NCBI GenBank assembly: GCA_963719525.1
Contig: CAVRCG010000004.1
Span: forward strand, 868,001 to 932,000
Reading direction: 5' to 3'
DNA from: Bernardetia sp963719525
GTDB lineage: Bacteria > Bacteroidota > Bacteroidia > Cytophagales > Bernardetiaceae
Length of the DNA stretch: 64,000 nt
Both the position numbers and the translations under genes were made by a program. Every line of letters begins with the position of its first letter. Position 1 is the stretch's first letter. Under the pieces are notes generated by a model. It was not told the DNA's origin. It did no database searches and was given only the letters and a program-made list of their open reading frames with translations. Positions 27,353 to 38,284 of the stretch are shown here, in pieces.

Positions 27353-28303
27353 TCAATCATTTTTCACAAATTCAATATTCCGTTTCAACCCTTCGAACTT
27401 AGTTCTTTTTACAGCACTTCCCATAAAAAGTTCATCAAAAAGTTCGTGTGTGAGTTCTTCCCATTCTTTTTTGGTCATTTGTTGTAATAACTCCGAAGGC
27501 ATAAAATCGTTTTGAGTATGAGGAATTTGTGCTGATTTTCGCTTGTTCCACGGACAAACATCTTGACAAATATCACAACCAAAAATCCAATCTTCAAATT
27601 TTCCCTTCATTTCTGACGGAATCTTGTCTTTTAATTCTATCGTAAAATAAGAAATACATTTACTTCCATCAATTTGATACGGATTTTCCAAAGAAAGCGC
27701 ATCGGTCGGACAAGCATCTAAACACAAAGTACAATTTCCACAACGGTCTTTTGTAGGATTATCGTATTCCAATTCAACATCCAAAACTAAAGTAGCCAAA
27801 AAAAAGAAACTCCCTGTTTTGGGATTAATTGCGTTGGTATGCTTTCCTTGCCAAGTAATTCCACTTTTTGCAGCCCAAACTTTTTCCATAATAGGTGCAG
27901 AATCTACAAAAGCACGTCCATTAAAATCGCCAAACTCTTCTTTTAAATGATTTATGAGGTGTTTCAATTTCTTTTTGATGACTTTATGATAATCCCTTCC
28001 ATAGGCATATTTCGAAATTTTGTAATTATTTTCTTGATTTAATTTTATAGGAGGGTAATAATTATAGGCAAATGTCAAGACTGACTTTGCATTATCCACC
28101 AAAAGACGAGGATCAAGACGAATATCAAAATAATTTTCAATCCATTGCATCTGTCCATTTTTTCCTTGGGTAAGCCATTTTTCTAAATCTCTAGCTTCTT
28201 TTTCCAGAAATGTAGCTTTACTTATTCCACAGTGTAAAAATCCAGCTTCGAAGGCTAAGTTTTTGAAACGCTCCGTTTTTTGATGTAGAAGAATAGAATT
28301 CAT
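27353..28303 (-). CDS. queG: Epoxyqueuosine reductase QueG
   Basis: A 316-residue cobalamin- and Fe-S-dependent enzyme that reduces epoxyqueuosine to queuosine in tRNA, the last step of the pathway. Two 4Fe-4S clusters are visible: CGNCTLCLDACPTDAL and FGCDICQDVCPWNKR. The N-terminal part includes KSVLTFAYNYYPP and the catalytic-region segment around KYAYGRDYHKVIKKKLKHL. Length is close to the family norm (about 310-380). It is a single gene convergent with the small gene on its 3' side. Confidence 0.95.
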   Translation of the reverse strand: MNSILLHQKTERFKNLAFEAGFLHCGISKATFLEKEARDLEKWLTQGKNGQMQWIENYFDIRLDPRLLVDNAKSVLTFAYNYYPPIKLNQENNYKISKYAYGRDYHKVIKKKLKHLINHLKEEFGDFNGRAFVDSAPIMEKVWAAKSGITWQGKHTNAINPKTGSFFFLATLVLDVELEYDNPTKDRCGNCTLCLDACPTDALSLENPYQIDGSKCISYFTIELKDKIPSEMKGKFEDWIFGCDICQDVCPWNKRKSAQIPHTQNDFMPSELLQQMTKKEWEELTHELFDELFMGSAVKRTKFEGLKRNIEFVKND

Positions 28304-28818
28304 AAACTAGAAAAAAAAGGTTAAGCAAAAGCATAAAGCTAAAACTATAAAAATATATTCTAAAACTAAGGCAAAATGCAGTAAAAAAGCAACTGTAAAA
28401 TAAATGCAAAATTATCTTGTTATCTTTAAACAAAGGTAGGAAAGCATACCAAATTATCAATAAATCTGTTAGATTAAAATAATGTAAAATACGCTAACGT
28501 TCTAACTGATAGCTATTTGTATCACTTTCAACAAAATGGATAATTAGCTTAATTATATTAGTTTTTGTAAATTTGTTAGAATATAGAATCTTATTTGGCA
28601 AAACACCACTTTTGACAAATATTTATAATAGGATTGGGTTTTGATAAACATTACTATTATGCGTAAATTTAGGACAATCTTATTCTAACGAGAGATACAA
28701 AAATTTGTTTTTATGATTATTAATTCTAAATTATAGAAATAAACGATTCTACACAAAATCAACATAACTAAAATTATATCTACTTTAATTTACTATTAAG
28801 TTATTTAATCAATCATAT
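28304..28818. other. Intergenic region between queG and the type B cargo operon
   Basis: About 515 bp with no gene I can support. It should hold divergent promoters for queG (minus) and the 28819 unit (plus), but no box pair was convincing. The sequence is AT-rich without large inverted repeats. Confidence 0.35.
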
Positions 28819-29244
28819 ATGAAAATGAAAAATCCCCCTTTATTTTGCAGCTTGATTTTTTTCATGGTTGCTTTTTTTGTGTCTTCTAATCTTGCACTAG
28901 CGCAAAACGAAAGAATAGAAGACTTGCCAAAGGCTTATATTACAAACGAACTTTATGTAATGCTTGATGGAGATAATGCTCCACAAAATGCAAAAGTATT
29001 TGAAGCTGATATTCTAGAACTACACTTGGCTACAAAAGAACAAGCCGATCGTTTTTTTGGCTTTTTTAATGATGCTAATGTAACTTTTGAAACAAATATT
29101 ATTACTCAAAAAACGATTGTTACTCTAATCCCTGATGTAGAAAAGCAAAATTGGACAGTAAAGCAATGGGCAATGTACCTAAAAAATAAAATATCTGCCC
29201 AGCGAGAGCAATTCGGAACTTATATTGATTTTACCAAAAAATAA
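28819..29244 (+). CDS. Small secreted protein preceding the giant type B cargo
   Basis: A 141-residue protein with a signal peptide (MKMKNPPLFCSLIFFMVAFF, cleavage near LALAQ). The mature part is about 110 residues, acidic to neutral, with a segment LHLATKEQADRFFGFFNDAN and a C-terminal YIDFTKK. No known domain is recognised. It ends 12 bp before the giant 29257 gene, so the two are almost certainly co-transcribed; a role as periplasmic partner or chaperone of the giant protein is a guess from that spacing. Confidence 0.75.
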   Translation: MKMKNPPLFCSLIFFMVAFFVSSNLALAQNERIEDLPKAYITNELYVMLDGDNAPQNAKVFEADILELHLATKEQADRFFGFFNDANVTFETNIITQKTIVTLIPDVEKQNWTVKQWAMYLKNKISAQREQFGTYIDFTKK

Positions 29245-29256
29245 CCAGCCACACAA

Positions 29257-32200
29257 ATGAACAAATATTTTTACTCTTTTCTTGCTGTCTTATTGACAGT
29301 ACTTTTTTGTGCTTTTTCGTGGCAAAATGTATATGCGCAAGGAGATGTTTGTGCTACTGCTACTCCATTTTGTACAGGTGTACCTACTCAATACCCTGCT
29401 GGTTTTAATCCTTCTGGTAGTGTAATAGCACCTAGGGGGCCTGATTATGGCTGTATAGGTGCAGAGAGAAATCCTGCTTGGTTTTATTTGCAATTTGATC
29501 AGATTGGTACAATAGAATTAAGCATTGGAAGAAGCCCTGCCAGAGATATTGATTTTGCTATTTGGGGTCCTTTTGCACCTGGCACTACTCCATCGGCAGC
29601 ATGTACAACATTGAACCAAGGAAATATAGCTCCAGCAGATTGTAGTTACGCTGGAGGAACAGGAATAGAAACTCCTGAAGTTACGGCTACTATACCAGGT
29701 CAAATTTTTATATTGATGGTTACAAATTTTAGTAATGCACAAACAGACCTTACCATTACTCAAACAGGTTCAAGTACAGGAACAACAGATTGTGCTATTA
29801 TTAATGATGATTGTGACGTAAACTTGGGAGCAGATATTAATCTTTGCCAAACAGACCCAAGACCTACACTTGACGCTCGCCGTCCTTCTCACAACGCAGA
29901 TACTCGTTATCAGTGGTTTGTAGATGGAGTTTCTCAAGGAGCAGCTTCTACTACCTCTACTCTTGCAGTTCAACCTCATGTTCCTTCACTTACGCCTCAT
30001 ATATACAAGGTAATCGTAACAAGTATTGGTACTGGCTCTACAGGTTGTAACGAAAACGAAGATGAAATAAACGTAGTTATAAAACCTACTCCAGCAATCA
30101 ATCGTACTGTATTTCCAAATGATAGTACGCTTTGTAGTTCGGCAGGTGCTGCTGTCAGAATTGTGGCTTCTCAACCTAATATAAGTTATCAACTTCTTAG
30201 AAATGGAACTCCTTTTGGTGGTCTGGTAGCAGGAAACGGAAATGTTATTCAACTTCCTCTCACAGGAATTCCAGCAGGTGTTTCTACTATTCAAGTGCAA
30301 GCAAGATATACAACTGCACCTACTTGTACAGTTGTGCTAACCGAACAAGCAGAACTCACTATTTTAGGAAACATTCAAGTGAATTTAGGACTAGACAAAG
30401 CAGTTTGTGAGAACGTGAGTGTGCCTTTAGATGGTTCTGATGCTTCTCAACCAGCAAATGCTACTTTTCAATGGCAACGAAGTACAGACGGAGGAACTAC
30501 TTATACTGATATTCCTTTGGCAACAAATCCAACTTATACAGCTTCTGAAACTTTAGTTACACCAAATACTCCTTTTGAAGTTTTCTATAGACTAAAAGTT
30601 ATTATTCCTGCTAGTGTATGTACATATTCAGATGAAATAAAAATTACTTTCGAACCTTTTCCTCTTACAGATAGAACTATAGAAGTAGATTCACTTTGTG
30701 TTACAGGACAAGGAAATATTAGAATCGTTAATCCACAAGCAGGCGCAAGATATAGCTATCAACTTCGTGAAAATAATGCAGGTGTAGTTGGTGCAGCTAT
30801 TGGAACAGCACAATTTTCAGCAACAGGAAATCCTATTATTCTTACCACTCCAACTATTACTACTACTACAAAGTATTTTGTTGAAGTAAAAAATACATTA
30901 GCAGAAGCTCCTTGTTTGGTTTTATTAAGTACAGAACCAGAAGTTATTATACACCCACTTCCGACAGCAGAATTTAGTGAAGGAGAGGATTTGTGTCAAG
31001 GCGAAACAACAGAGCTTACTGTTACTATGACAGGAACGCAGCCTTTCACAATAACTTATCAAAAAGATGCAGACCCTGATGTTATCATTACAGGAATAAA
31101 TTCTAATACCTATTCTTTCTTTACCGATGAGCCTGGAATTTATACAATAATTAGGATTCAAGATGCGTTTTGCGAAAACCTAAATAATCCGATAGATGGT
31201 TTGGTAAACGTAAATCCAATTCCTACTTTCACATTAGGAAATGATACTACACTTTGTGACAGTCAAGCACCTTTAGTTTTGAGAGCCAAAACGCCAGTTG
31301 ATTTTGAAAACCCTACTTATGTTTGGCTTAGAGATGGTGTAGAACTGATTGGAGAAACAGGAGAAACTCTTACTACTACCGAAAGTTCGGTCGGCTTGGC
31401 AGCTACAACCTATGAATATACTTTGGAAGTAACCAACAATGAAGCTCTTGATGTTACAAACTGCTTCTCATCAGATGATATTTTAGTTACTTTTACGCCA
31501 AACCCAAGTTCGGTAATCACTTTTGCAGGTTCTACTTTTACCAATACTGGTGGTTTGTTGCAGTTCTGTGATACATTAGGAACACAAACTTTAAATGGTT
31601 TGATGCCAGACCATGCTAGTTTTGCAAATCTTGCTTACCAATGGAAAGATTTGGGAACAAATACAGTTGTAGGAACAAACTCAACATTACCTGTTTCTAA
31701 TTTTGGAGCTACAACTACGTATGAGCTTTTGGTAACCGACGGAGGAACGAATCCTTTATGTTCGAATACAGCTTCTGTTACGGTTCAGTTTATTACAAAT
31801 CCAGTCGCTACCATTTCGCACAACGGAACAGTAGTTCCAGCAGGTGGAAGTCTTGATTTTTGTTTTGATGAAGGTGTACAAGTTTTAAATGGAGTAGATG
31901 CCAGTCATGCAACCATTGCGAATGTAAAATACCAATGGAACAATCTCACCACAGGAACTTCTTTAGGTACAACACCTCAAATTAATGTCTCAAATCCGAC
32001 AAATACATTTTCTTCTGTTGATTATCAATTAATTGTAAGTGATGAATCAAATACTGTTTTTTGTGATAGAATGGCAACCATGACGATTAATTTTTATCCT
32101 AATCCAGAAGCAGTAATTAGTTTCAATGGAACGCCTACAACTTCGGTAGAGTTTTGTGATTCGGACGGAGCAAAAGTTTTGAGTGGTGTAACGCCAGACC

Positions 32201-35200
32201 ACGCAGGTTTTCCTTCTATTACGTATGAATGGAAAAATGTAGCAACAAATGCAGTAGTAGGAAACGATCCAACGCTTACAGTAAATAATTTTAGTGCAAC
32301 TACTAACTATATACTTACAGTCGGAAATGGAATAACTCCTTTATGTGGAAGAACAGCAACAGCAACCGTTCAATATAATGCGAATCCAGTTGCAGAAATT
32401 TCTCACAACGGAACAGCCGTTCCGAATGGTGGAAATCTTAATTTCTGTTTTGATGAAGGCGCACAAACTCTAAACGGTGTTCATCCAAGTCATACAGGAT
32501 TGACAGTTACGTATCAATGGACAGATATTACAAACGGAACTGTTTTAGGAACAACTCCACAAATACCTGTTTCTAATCCTACAAATAGCTTTGCTTCTAT
32601 TGATTATCAATTAATCGTAAAAGATGAATCAAATACTGTTTTCTGTGAGCGAACAGCTACAATGACAGTTAATTTTTATCCAAATCCAGAAGCAGTAATT
32701 AGTTTCAATGGAACGCCTACAACTTCGGTAGAGTTTTGTGATTCGGACGGAGCAAAAGTTTTGAGTGGTGTAACGCCAGACCACGCAGGTTTTCCTTCTA
32801 TTACTTATGAATGGAAAAATGTAGCAACAAATGCAGTTGTGGGAACAAGTCCAACATTTACTGTAGATAATTTTAGTGCAACTACTACTTATGTACTTAC
32901 AACAAGTAATGGGATAACTCCTCTTTGTGGTCGTACAGCAACCGTTACTGTTAAATATAATGCGAATCCAGTTGCAGAAATTTCTCACAATGGTACAGCC
33001 GTTCCGAATGGTGGAAGTCTTAATTTCTGTTTTGATGAAGGCGCACAAACTCTAAACGGTGTTCATCCAAGTCATACAGGATTGACAGTTACGTATCAAT
33101 GGACAGATATTACAAACGGAACTTCATTAGGAAATAATCCTCAAATAGATATTTCAAACCCTACAAATACATTTGCTAGTATTGATTATGAGTTGATTGT
33201 TAGAGATGAATCAAATGCAGTTTTTTGTGAGCGAACAGCTACAATGACGGTTAATTTTTATCCTAATCCAGAAGCAGAAATTAGTGTAAACGGAAACGTT
33301 CAAACAGGAAATACGATAGAGTTTTGTGATTCAGAAGGAGTTCAAACTCTTGATGGCACAATTCCAAATCTTGTTGATGTTCCGACAGTTACCTATCAAT
33401 GGACAGACTTAACTACAAATACAGTTGTAGGAACAGTTGCTACGCTTGATGTAGATAACTTTGGACAAACAACAACGTATGAACTTTTGGTAAGTGATAA
33501 TTTGCCTACTTCGTGTGAAAGAACGGCTCAAATTACTATCAAGTTTGTAGAAAATCCGATTGCAGAAATTTCTCACGACGGAACAGCAATTCCAGATGGT
33601 GGCAATATAGATTTCTGTTTTGATGAAGGAGCGCAAACTCTAAACGGTGTTCATCTAAGCCATGCAGGTAGAACTATTCAATATGAATGGTTTGATGTTA
33701 CTGCTGGAGTGAGTTTAGGAAATACGCCACAAATTTCGGTTTCAAGTCCTAGCAATACGCCTAATTCAATAGAATATGCTTTACAAGTAACAGATTTAGA
33801 CAATGTAGCTATTTGTGAGAGTGCTACAACAATTACAGTAAATTTCTTAGAAAATCCAGTTGCAGAAATTCAGTTTAATGGAACTCCTGCTCCTGCTACT
33901 TTGGCATTTTGTGATTCGGAAGGCGCACGAACTTTAGAAGGAGCTTTACCTTCTCATGCAGCTTTTGGTTCGGTTTCTTACGAATGGACACAAGTAGGAG
34001 TTGGAGTGGTAAGTAACATAAGTACACTTGTTACACCAGCATCAAACTTTTCTGCTTCGGCTACTTATGAATTGAAGGTTATCAGTAATGATAACCCTAA
34101 TCTTTGTAGTAGAACAGACCAAGTAGTAATAGAATTTTTCCCTTCTCCAGATACAAATATTAGTTTTGAAGGAGCTACCGTCACAGAATTAGGATTTTGT
34201 ACAAGTGAAGGTGCAAAAACAGTTTCTGCTCCTGCTTCTCCTTTTTATACTTATCAATGGTACAGAGGAACTTTAGCAAATCCTTTACAAACTGCTTTAG
34301 GAACAATTCGTACTCAATCTGTGGATAATTTTGCTACACAAGGTGGAGATACAAATTCGGCTATTTATACTGTTGTCGTTACAGATACAAGAGCAACCTG
34401 TCCAGCACAAAGTTTTGTAAAAGTAGATTATTATGCAGAACCAGAAATTGATGCAGCTACATTAGTCGTTACAGCATTACCAGCTACGCATTGTGTAACA
34501 GGAACTTCTACTATTTCGGTAAGGAATGCAGAGCAAGGTGTTGAGTATCAATTGACTAGAGCTGGCGTTCCTGTTGCAAGTTCAACACAAACTCCAAATG
34601 TTGATTTATCTACCATTACATTCCCAGTTACAGAATCTACAACACTTACAACAGGTGTAAGTAGATTTGAGTATGGAATAATTGCAACCAGAATTGGAGC
34701 TTTTGGAAGACGTTGTACGCAAACATTAGCCGATACTGCAACATTACTTGTCTATCCTGCACCAACAGCAACAGTAGCAGGAACAGCAACAGTTTGTGCC
34801 AACGAACCAACAAATGTAACTTTTACGATTACAGGTAATTTTCCAGCAACACTTGTTTATCAAGTAACAGATACATTTAATGTTGCCAGAACAGAAACTC
34901 AAATAGTAGGAGCAGTTGGAAGTTCAAGTCCTCAAACTTTTGTAATCAATACAAACAGAAATAGCTACAGACCTCTTTCAATTACAGACAGATATTGTAG
35001 TGGAACAGTTACGGCAACCGAAGCAGTTGTTACGACAGTTCATCCTCCAATAGTAACATGGGTAGAATACGATACAGCTTTTTGTATTAATGAGGCAGCA
35101 ACATTTAAAGTAAGAGGAGGAATAAGCCAGAGATATTATATCAACGGTTTGCCAGTTTCTACTCAAAATCCATACATTATTCAACCAAATACCTTAGCAG

Positions 35201-38127
35201 TAGGAACGTATAAAATATATGCAAAAGGATTTGCAACGGCTAATGGTTGTTCGGCTAATAGTGATACCATTACATTTAGAGTTCATCCTCTGCCAGTTGT
35301 TGATTTGGGAGTAGATAGAATAAAATGTAAAGACGACACTACTTATTTAGTTGTCCGAAATACAGGTTCTTTTATTTATGATTGGAAACGAATTAAGACA
35401 GATAATACTGTCGTAAGTGTAGGAAATGGTAATGATTCGTTAGGAGTTTCTCTAGCAGGACGTTATTTTGTACTTGTTACTAATTTGGCTACAGGTTGTA
35501 GTGATTCTAGTAATATTATCAAAATTGAGAATTATACGCCCGTTCTTAGAGTAAATCTAGGACCAGATGTAACCGTTTGTAGTCCTTCAACTGTTCCTCA
35601 TAGATTGGTTGCTTCTGATATTGCACACCCACAAGGAACGCTTTATAAATGGTACAAAGAAAACAGTAATGCAGTAATCGGAACAGATTCTGTTTATTCT
35701 GCAACAGCCGAAGGTATTTATAGAGTAACCGTAACCGACCCTAGAGGTTGTAAGGCAAAAGATACTATTCGTGTAAACTTTACAGCAGACCCAGATTTCA
35801 GAATTACAGGACACGATAATTATGCATGTGGAGTTCAAGATACCTTGAAAATAGAAGCGACAAATCTTCGTAGAATGCTAATCAACTGGCAAGGCGCAGG
35901 AATTGTAAGTTTGAGCGATTCTAATCGTAGAGCAATCGTTAATGTAAGTGGAATTTATACCGTAACAGTTACAGACACAAGTACGGTAGCAAGATGTTCG
36001 ACTACAAAATCAGTAGAAGTATTTGTTCGTCCTAAGATTGCATTAGTTCTTCCAAATACAGGAACAGGCGATACAACAACGATTTGTCAGGGAGATTCTT
36101 TAGTTTTGAATGCCTTTGACCCAATTCATAACGATAATTATCAATACCGTTGGAAATGGTTGGAAGCAAATCAAGTAATTGCTACCACTTCGAAAGTCAA
36201 AATCACTTATAATACAACGCAGAGTTTTACTTCGCAGCGTTTTGAAGTAAAAGTAACTGACCCAAATGGAGAGTGTTTTTCTACTGATACCGTGAATGTT
36301 CGTTTTAGAAGAAAACCGATTGCAAGAATTACTGCAAGTGATTCAGTAATTTGTATTGGAGAAAGTATAGTTTTGCAAGGAGGAGAAAGTTTTGGAAATC
36401 GTTTTGAATGGATAAGACTTCCAGAAACAGCTTCTTTTGCAACAACTACAAACGTAACTGTTACACCAGATTCAGTTGGCGAAACAGTTTATATTTTGAA
36501 AGCCTATTTTGATTCTTCTACACCTTGTGGAGCAATCAATGATACCATCCGAATTCGTGTAAATCGTAAAGCTGTTGCAAATATAGAACAAGACGAAATT
36601 CGTTTGTGTGAAAACGAACAACTTGAAATTGATGGTTTCTTACCAGAAAATCCAGCTCTTACAAGATACGTTTGGACACATGAAGAAAACAATTTAGTTC
36701 TTTCGACCGATTCTGTTTTGAATGTTTCATTTAGTGATATTCAACCGATTTCTTACGAACCTTTCCATATTGTCTTGACAGTTTATGACTTGCTGACAGG
36801 TTGTGATTCTACCGATAGAGTTTTGGTTAAATTTAATCGTGCTTCCAAAATTACGATTGACTCTACTTATAGAAGAGCCGTTTGTTTAGGAGATTCTGTT
36901 AAACTAAGAGCAAGAGGAGCAACTTCTTATTCGTGGAGAAGATTAGGAGATACAACAAATACTGTTTTGGATAGTACAAGTCAGATTACTGTAAAACTAG
37001 ATACCGTTGGTTTCCATACTTTTATTGTAACAGGTGGCTATTTGAATGAATGCCAAAACACAGGAGATACAGCTATTATTTTTGTAAATCCGTTGCCAAC
37101 AATTAGAGCGCATAGCGTGGACACAGTTAGTATTTGTGCTGAAGATTCAATTACGCTTACTCCTTCTGGTGGAAAAAGTTATGTATGGCTAAATGACCCA
37201 ACTGCTTTTGAGACGATTAGGGTAAGTCCGAAAGTTCCGACAAATTATATCGTTTTGGGTACAGATTCAAATGGTTGTCAAGCGATTGATACGGTTCATG
37301 TCTATGTAACTCCTACTTTTGAGTTGCCAGAATTATTGCAAGTGTGTGAAAAAGAAATGGTAATGATTGGAGATTCTCTAAACTTTACTGATTCGTTGGC
37401 TAATACTCGTGTATCTTATTTCTGGAGAGAAACAGGCGATACAACTTCATTTATAACTGTTGGAGAATCTGGAACATATACCGTAGAAGTAAGCATAGAT
37501 GATTGTAATTTCACTAGAACAACAGAGGTACAAGTCAAAGAAAAGCCAAAATTAGAACTCGTTTCTGATACAACACTTTGTTTTGAATTGGGAGAAGAAG
37601 ACCGTTTCCAACGAGGAGAAACACATATTTTGCGTTCTAAACTCTTGAATAAAGATTCTACAACTACTTATTTGTATGTTTGGACAGACTCAACAGGTCA
37701 GTTCTTAGGAAACAGAGATTCTTTAGAAATTGATGCAGGTGGGAATTATCGTCTTCGTGTTATTGCTCGTTACGATACAGAGTGTGAAACAAGTGATAGT
37801 ACTTTTGTAGTAGAACTTTGTCAGCCACGTTTTTATGTTCCTGAAGCATTTACACCGAACGATGATAATCTGAATGATAACTTCGAAGTATTTGGTAAGC
37901 ACATCAAAAACTTCGAGATGCAAATCTTTAATCGTTGGAGTGAAGTGATTTATGAGGTGAAAGCGAAAGATATGGAAGACTTGCAACCTCAAGACTTCTG
38001 GGACGGAAAACACAAAAATAAAAATGTTCCGACGGGAGTTTATATTTGGATTATCCGTTATACCGATCCATTTAGTGGTTCTACCAAACAGGTTCAGAAA
38101 ACAGGTTCGCTTATGATTGTTAGATAA
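29257..38127 (+). CDS. Giant secreted protein with gliding-motility-associated (type B T9SS) C-terminal domain
   Basis: A 2,956-residue protein: signal peptide ending VYAQG; an N-terminal domain with Cys pairs and the DIDFAIWGPFAPG signature often seen at the start of such proteins; several Ig/PKD-like domains; about ten modules of roughly 97 residues (31500-34430), each beginning NPxAxIS-NGT and carrying FCDS/FCFDEG and a late Cys; more Ig-like domains with DTxxV strands; and the CHU_C domain PEAFTPNDDNLNDNFEVFG with FNRWSEVIYE and VPTGVYIWIIRY. Type B CTDs direct T9SS export and surface association. The conserved Cys pair per module suggests disulfides. One uninterrupted frame of 8.9 kb. 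Confidence 0.9.
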   Translation: MNKYFYSFLAVLLTVLFCAFSWQNVYAQGDVCATATPFCTGVPTQYPAGFNPSGSVIAPRGPDYGCIGAERNPAWFYLQFDQIGTIELSIGRSPARDIDFAIWGPFAPGTTPSAACTTLNQGNIAPADCSYAGGTGIETPEVTATIPGQIFILMVTNFSNAQTDLTITQTGSSTGTTDCAIINDDCDVNLGADINLCQTDPRPTLDARRPSHNADTRYQWFVDGVSQGAASTTSTLAVQPHVPSLTPHIYKVIVTSIGTGSTGCNENEDEINVVIKPTPAINRTVFPNDSTLCSSAGAAVRIVASQPNISYQLLRNGTPFGGLVAGNGNVIQLPLTGIPAGVSTIQVQARYTTAPTCTVVLTEQAELTILGNIQVNLGLDKAVCENVSVPLDGSDASQPANATFQWQRSTDGGTTYTDIPLATNPTYTASETLVTPNTPFEVFYRLKVIIPASVCTYSDEIKITFEPFPLTDRTIEVDSLCVTGQGNIRIVNPQAGARYSYQLRENNAGVVGAAIGTAQFSATGNPIILTTPTITTTTKYFVEVKNTLAEAPCLVLLSTEPEVIIHPLPTAEFSEGEDLCQGETTELTVTMTGTQPFTITYQKDADPDVIITGINSNTYSFFTDEPGIYTIIRIQDAFCENLNNPIDGLVNVNPIPTFTLGNDTTLCDSQAPLVLRAKTPVDFENPTYVWLRDGVELIGETGETLTTTESSVGLAATTYEYTLEVTNNEALDVTNCFSSDDILVTFTPNPSSVITFAGSTFTNTGGLLQFCDTLGTQTLNGLMPDHASFANLAYQWKDLGTNTVVGTNSTLPVSNFGATTTYELLVTDGGTNPLCSNTASVTVQFITNPVATISHNGTVVPAGGSLDFCFDEGVQVLNGVDASHATIANVKYQWNNLTTGTSLGTTPQINVSNPTNTFSSVDYQLIVSDESNTVFCDRMATMTINFYPNPEAVISFNGTPTTSVEFCDSDGAKVLSGVTPDHAGFPSITYEWKNVATNAVVGNDPTLTVNNFSATTNYILTVGNGITPLCGRTATATVQYNANPVAEISHNGTAVPNGGNLNFCFDEGAQTLNGVHPSHTGLTVTYQWTDITNGTVLGTTPQIPVSNPTNSFASIDYQLIVKDESNTVFCERTATMTVNFYPNPEAVISFNGTPTTSVEFCDSDGAKVLSGVTPDHAGFPSITYEWKNVATNAVVGTSPTFTVDNFSATTTYVLTTSNGITPLCGRTATVTVKYNANPVAEISHNGTAVPNGGSLNFCFDEGAQTLNGVHPSHTGLTVTYQWTDITNGTSLGNNPQIDISNPTNTFASIDYELIVRDESNAVFCERTATMTVNFYPNPEAEISVNGNVQTGNTIEFCDSEGVQTLDGTIPNLVDVPTVTYQWTDLTTNTVVGTVATLDVDNFGQTTTYELLVSDNLPTSCERTAQITIKFVENPIAEISHDGTAIPDGGNIDFCFDEGAQTLNGVHLSHAGRTIQYEWFDVTAGVSLGNTPQISVSSPSNTPNSIEYALQVTDLDNVAICESATTITVNFLENPVAEIQFNGTPAPATLAFCDSEGARTLEGALPSHAAFGSVSYEWTQVGVGVVSNISTLVTPASNFSASATYELKVISNDNPNLCSRTDQVVIEFFPSPDTNISFEGATVTELGFCTSEGAKTVSAPASPFYTYQWYRGTLANPLQTALGTIRTQSVDNFATQGGDTNSAIYTVVVTDTRATCPAQSFVKVDYYAEPEIDAATLVVTALPATHCVTGTSTISVRNAEQGVEYQLTRAGVPVASSTQTPNVDLSTITFPVTESTTLTTGVSRFEYGIIATRIGAFGRRCTQTLADTATLLVYPAPTATVAGTATVCANEPTNVTFTITGNFPATLVYQVTDTFNVARTETQIVGAVGSSSPQTFVINTNRNSYRPLSITDRYCSGTVTATEAVVTTVHPPIVTWVEYDTAFCINEAATFKVRGGISQRYYINGLPVSTQNPYIIQPNTLAVGTYKIYAKGFATANGCSANSDTITFRVHPLPVVDLGVDRIKCKDDTTYLVVRNTGSFIYDWKRIKTDNTVVSVGNGNDSLGVSLAGRYFVLVTNLATGCSDSSNIIKIENYTPVLRVNLGPDVTVCSPSTVPHRLVASDIAHPQGTLYKWYKENSNAVIGTDSVYSATAEGIYRVTVTDPRGCKAKDTIRVNFTADPDFRITGHDNYACGVQDTLKIEATNLRRMLINWQGAGIVSLSDSNRRAIVNVSGIYTVTVTDTSTVARCSTTKSVEVFVRPKIALVLPNTGTGDTTTICQGDSLVLNAFDPIHNDNYQYRWKWLEANQVIATTSKVKITYNTTQSFTSQRFEVKVTDPNGECFSTDTVNVRFRRKPIARITASDSVICIGESIVLQGGESFGNRFEWIRLPETASFATTTNVTVTPDSVGETVYILKAYFDSSTPCGAINDTIRIRVNRKAVANIEQDEIRLCENEQLEIDGFLPENPALTRYVWTHEENNLVLSTDSVLNVSFSDIQPISYEPFHIVLTVYDLLTGCDSTDRVLVKFNRASKITIDSTYRRAVCLGDSVKLRARGATSYSWRRLGDTTNTVLDSTSQITVKLDTVGFHTFIVTGGYLNECQNTGDTAIIFVNPLPTIRAHSVDTVSICAEDSITLTPSGGKSYVWLNDPTAFETIRVSPKVPTNYIVLGTDSNGCQAIDTVHVYVTPTFELPELLQVCEKEMVMIGDSLNFTDSLANTRVSYFWRETGDTTSFITVGESGTYTVEVSIDDCNFTRTTEVQVKEKPKLELVSDTTLCFELGEEDRFQRGETHILRSKLLNKDSTTTYLYVWTDSTGQFLGNRDSLEIDAGGNYRLRVIARYDTECETSDSTFVVELCQPRFYVPEAFTPNDDNLNDNFEVFGKHIKNFEMQIFNRWSEVIYEVKAKDMEDLQPQDFWDGKHKNKNVPTGVYIWIIRYTDPFSGSTKQVQKTGSLMIVR
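31500..34430 (+). repeat. Tandem array of about ten ~97-codon modules inside the giant gene
   Basis: Module starts are near 31500, 31798, 32099, 32383, 32681, 32965, 33264, 33553, 33855 and 34142. Two alternating types (VISFNGT and EISHNGT) form a higher-order unit of 582 bp. The segments at about 32101-32280 and 32683-32862 are almost identical at DNA level, including third codon positions, which implies recent duplication or gene conversion. Drift is larger toward both ends of the array. Confidence 0.8.
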
Positions 38128-38151
38128 ACGTTTCATAAATTAGAGCTAATC

Positions 38152-38195
38152 AAAAAGCCTATTCAGTCATAAAGATTGGATAGGCTTTTTTTTGT
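38152..38195 (+). terminator. Intrinsic terminator after the giant cargo gene
   Basis: AAAAAGCCTAT pairs with ATAGGCTTTTT and is followed by more T, 25 bp after the stop codon. Confidence 0.88.
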
Positions 38196-38284
38196 ATCTT
38201 CGTTAAAAATAAAAGGATAAAAGTTGAGAGAATAAACTTGAAACGTTAAGAAATGAATATGTCTAAAAAAGTAAAAAATTTGAC

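Noticed and set aside
29290..36692. Many short minus-strand ORFs inside the giant cargo gene
   Set aside because: Cys/Ser/Asn-rich translations arise from the reverse complement of a Thr/Val/Gly-rich repetitive gene; the plus frame is uninterrupted for 8.9 kb.
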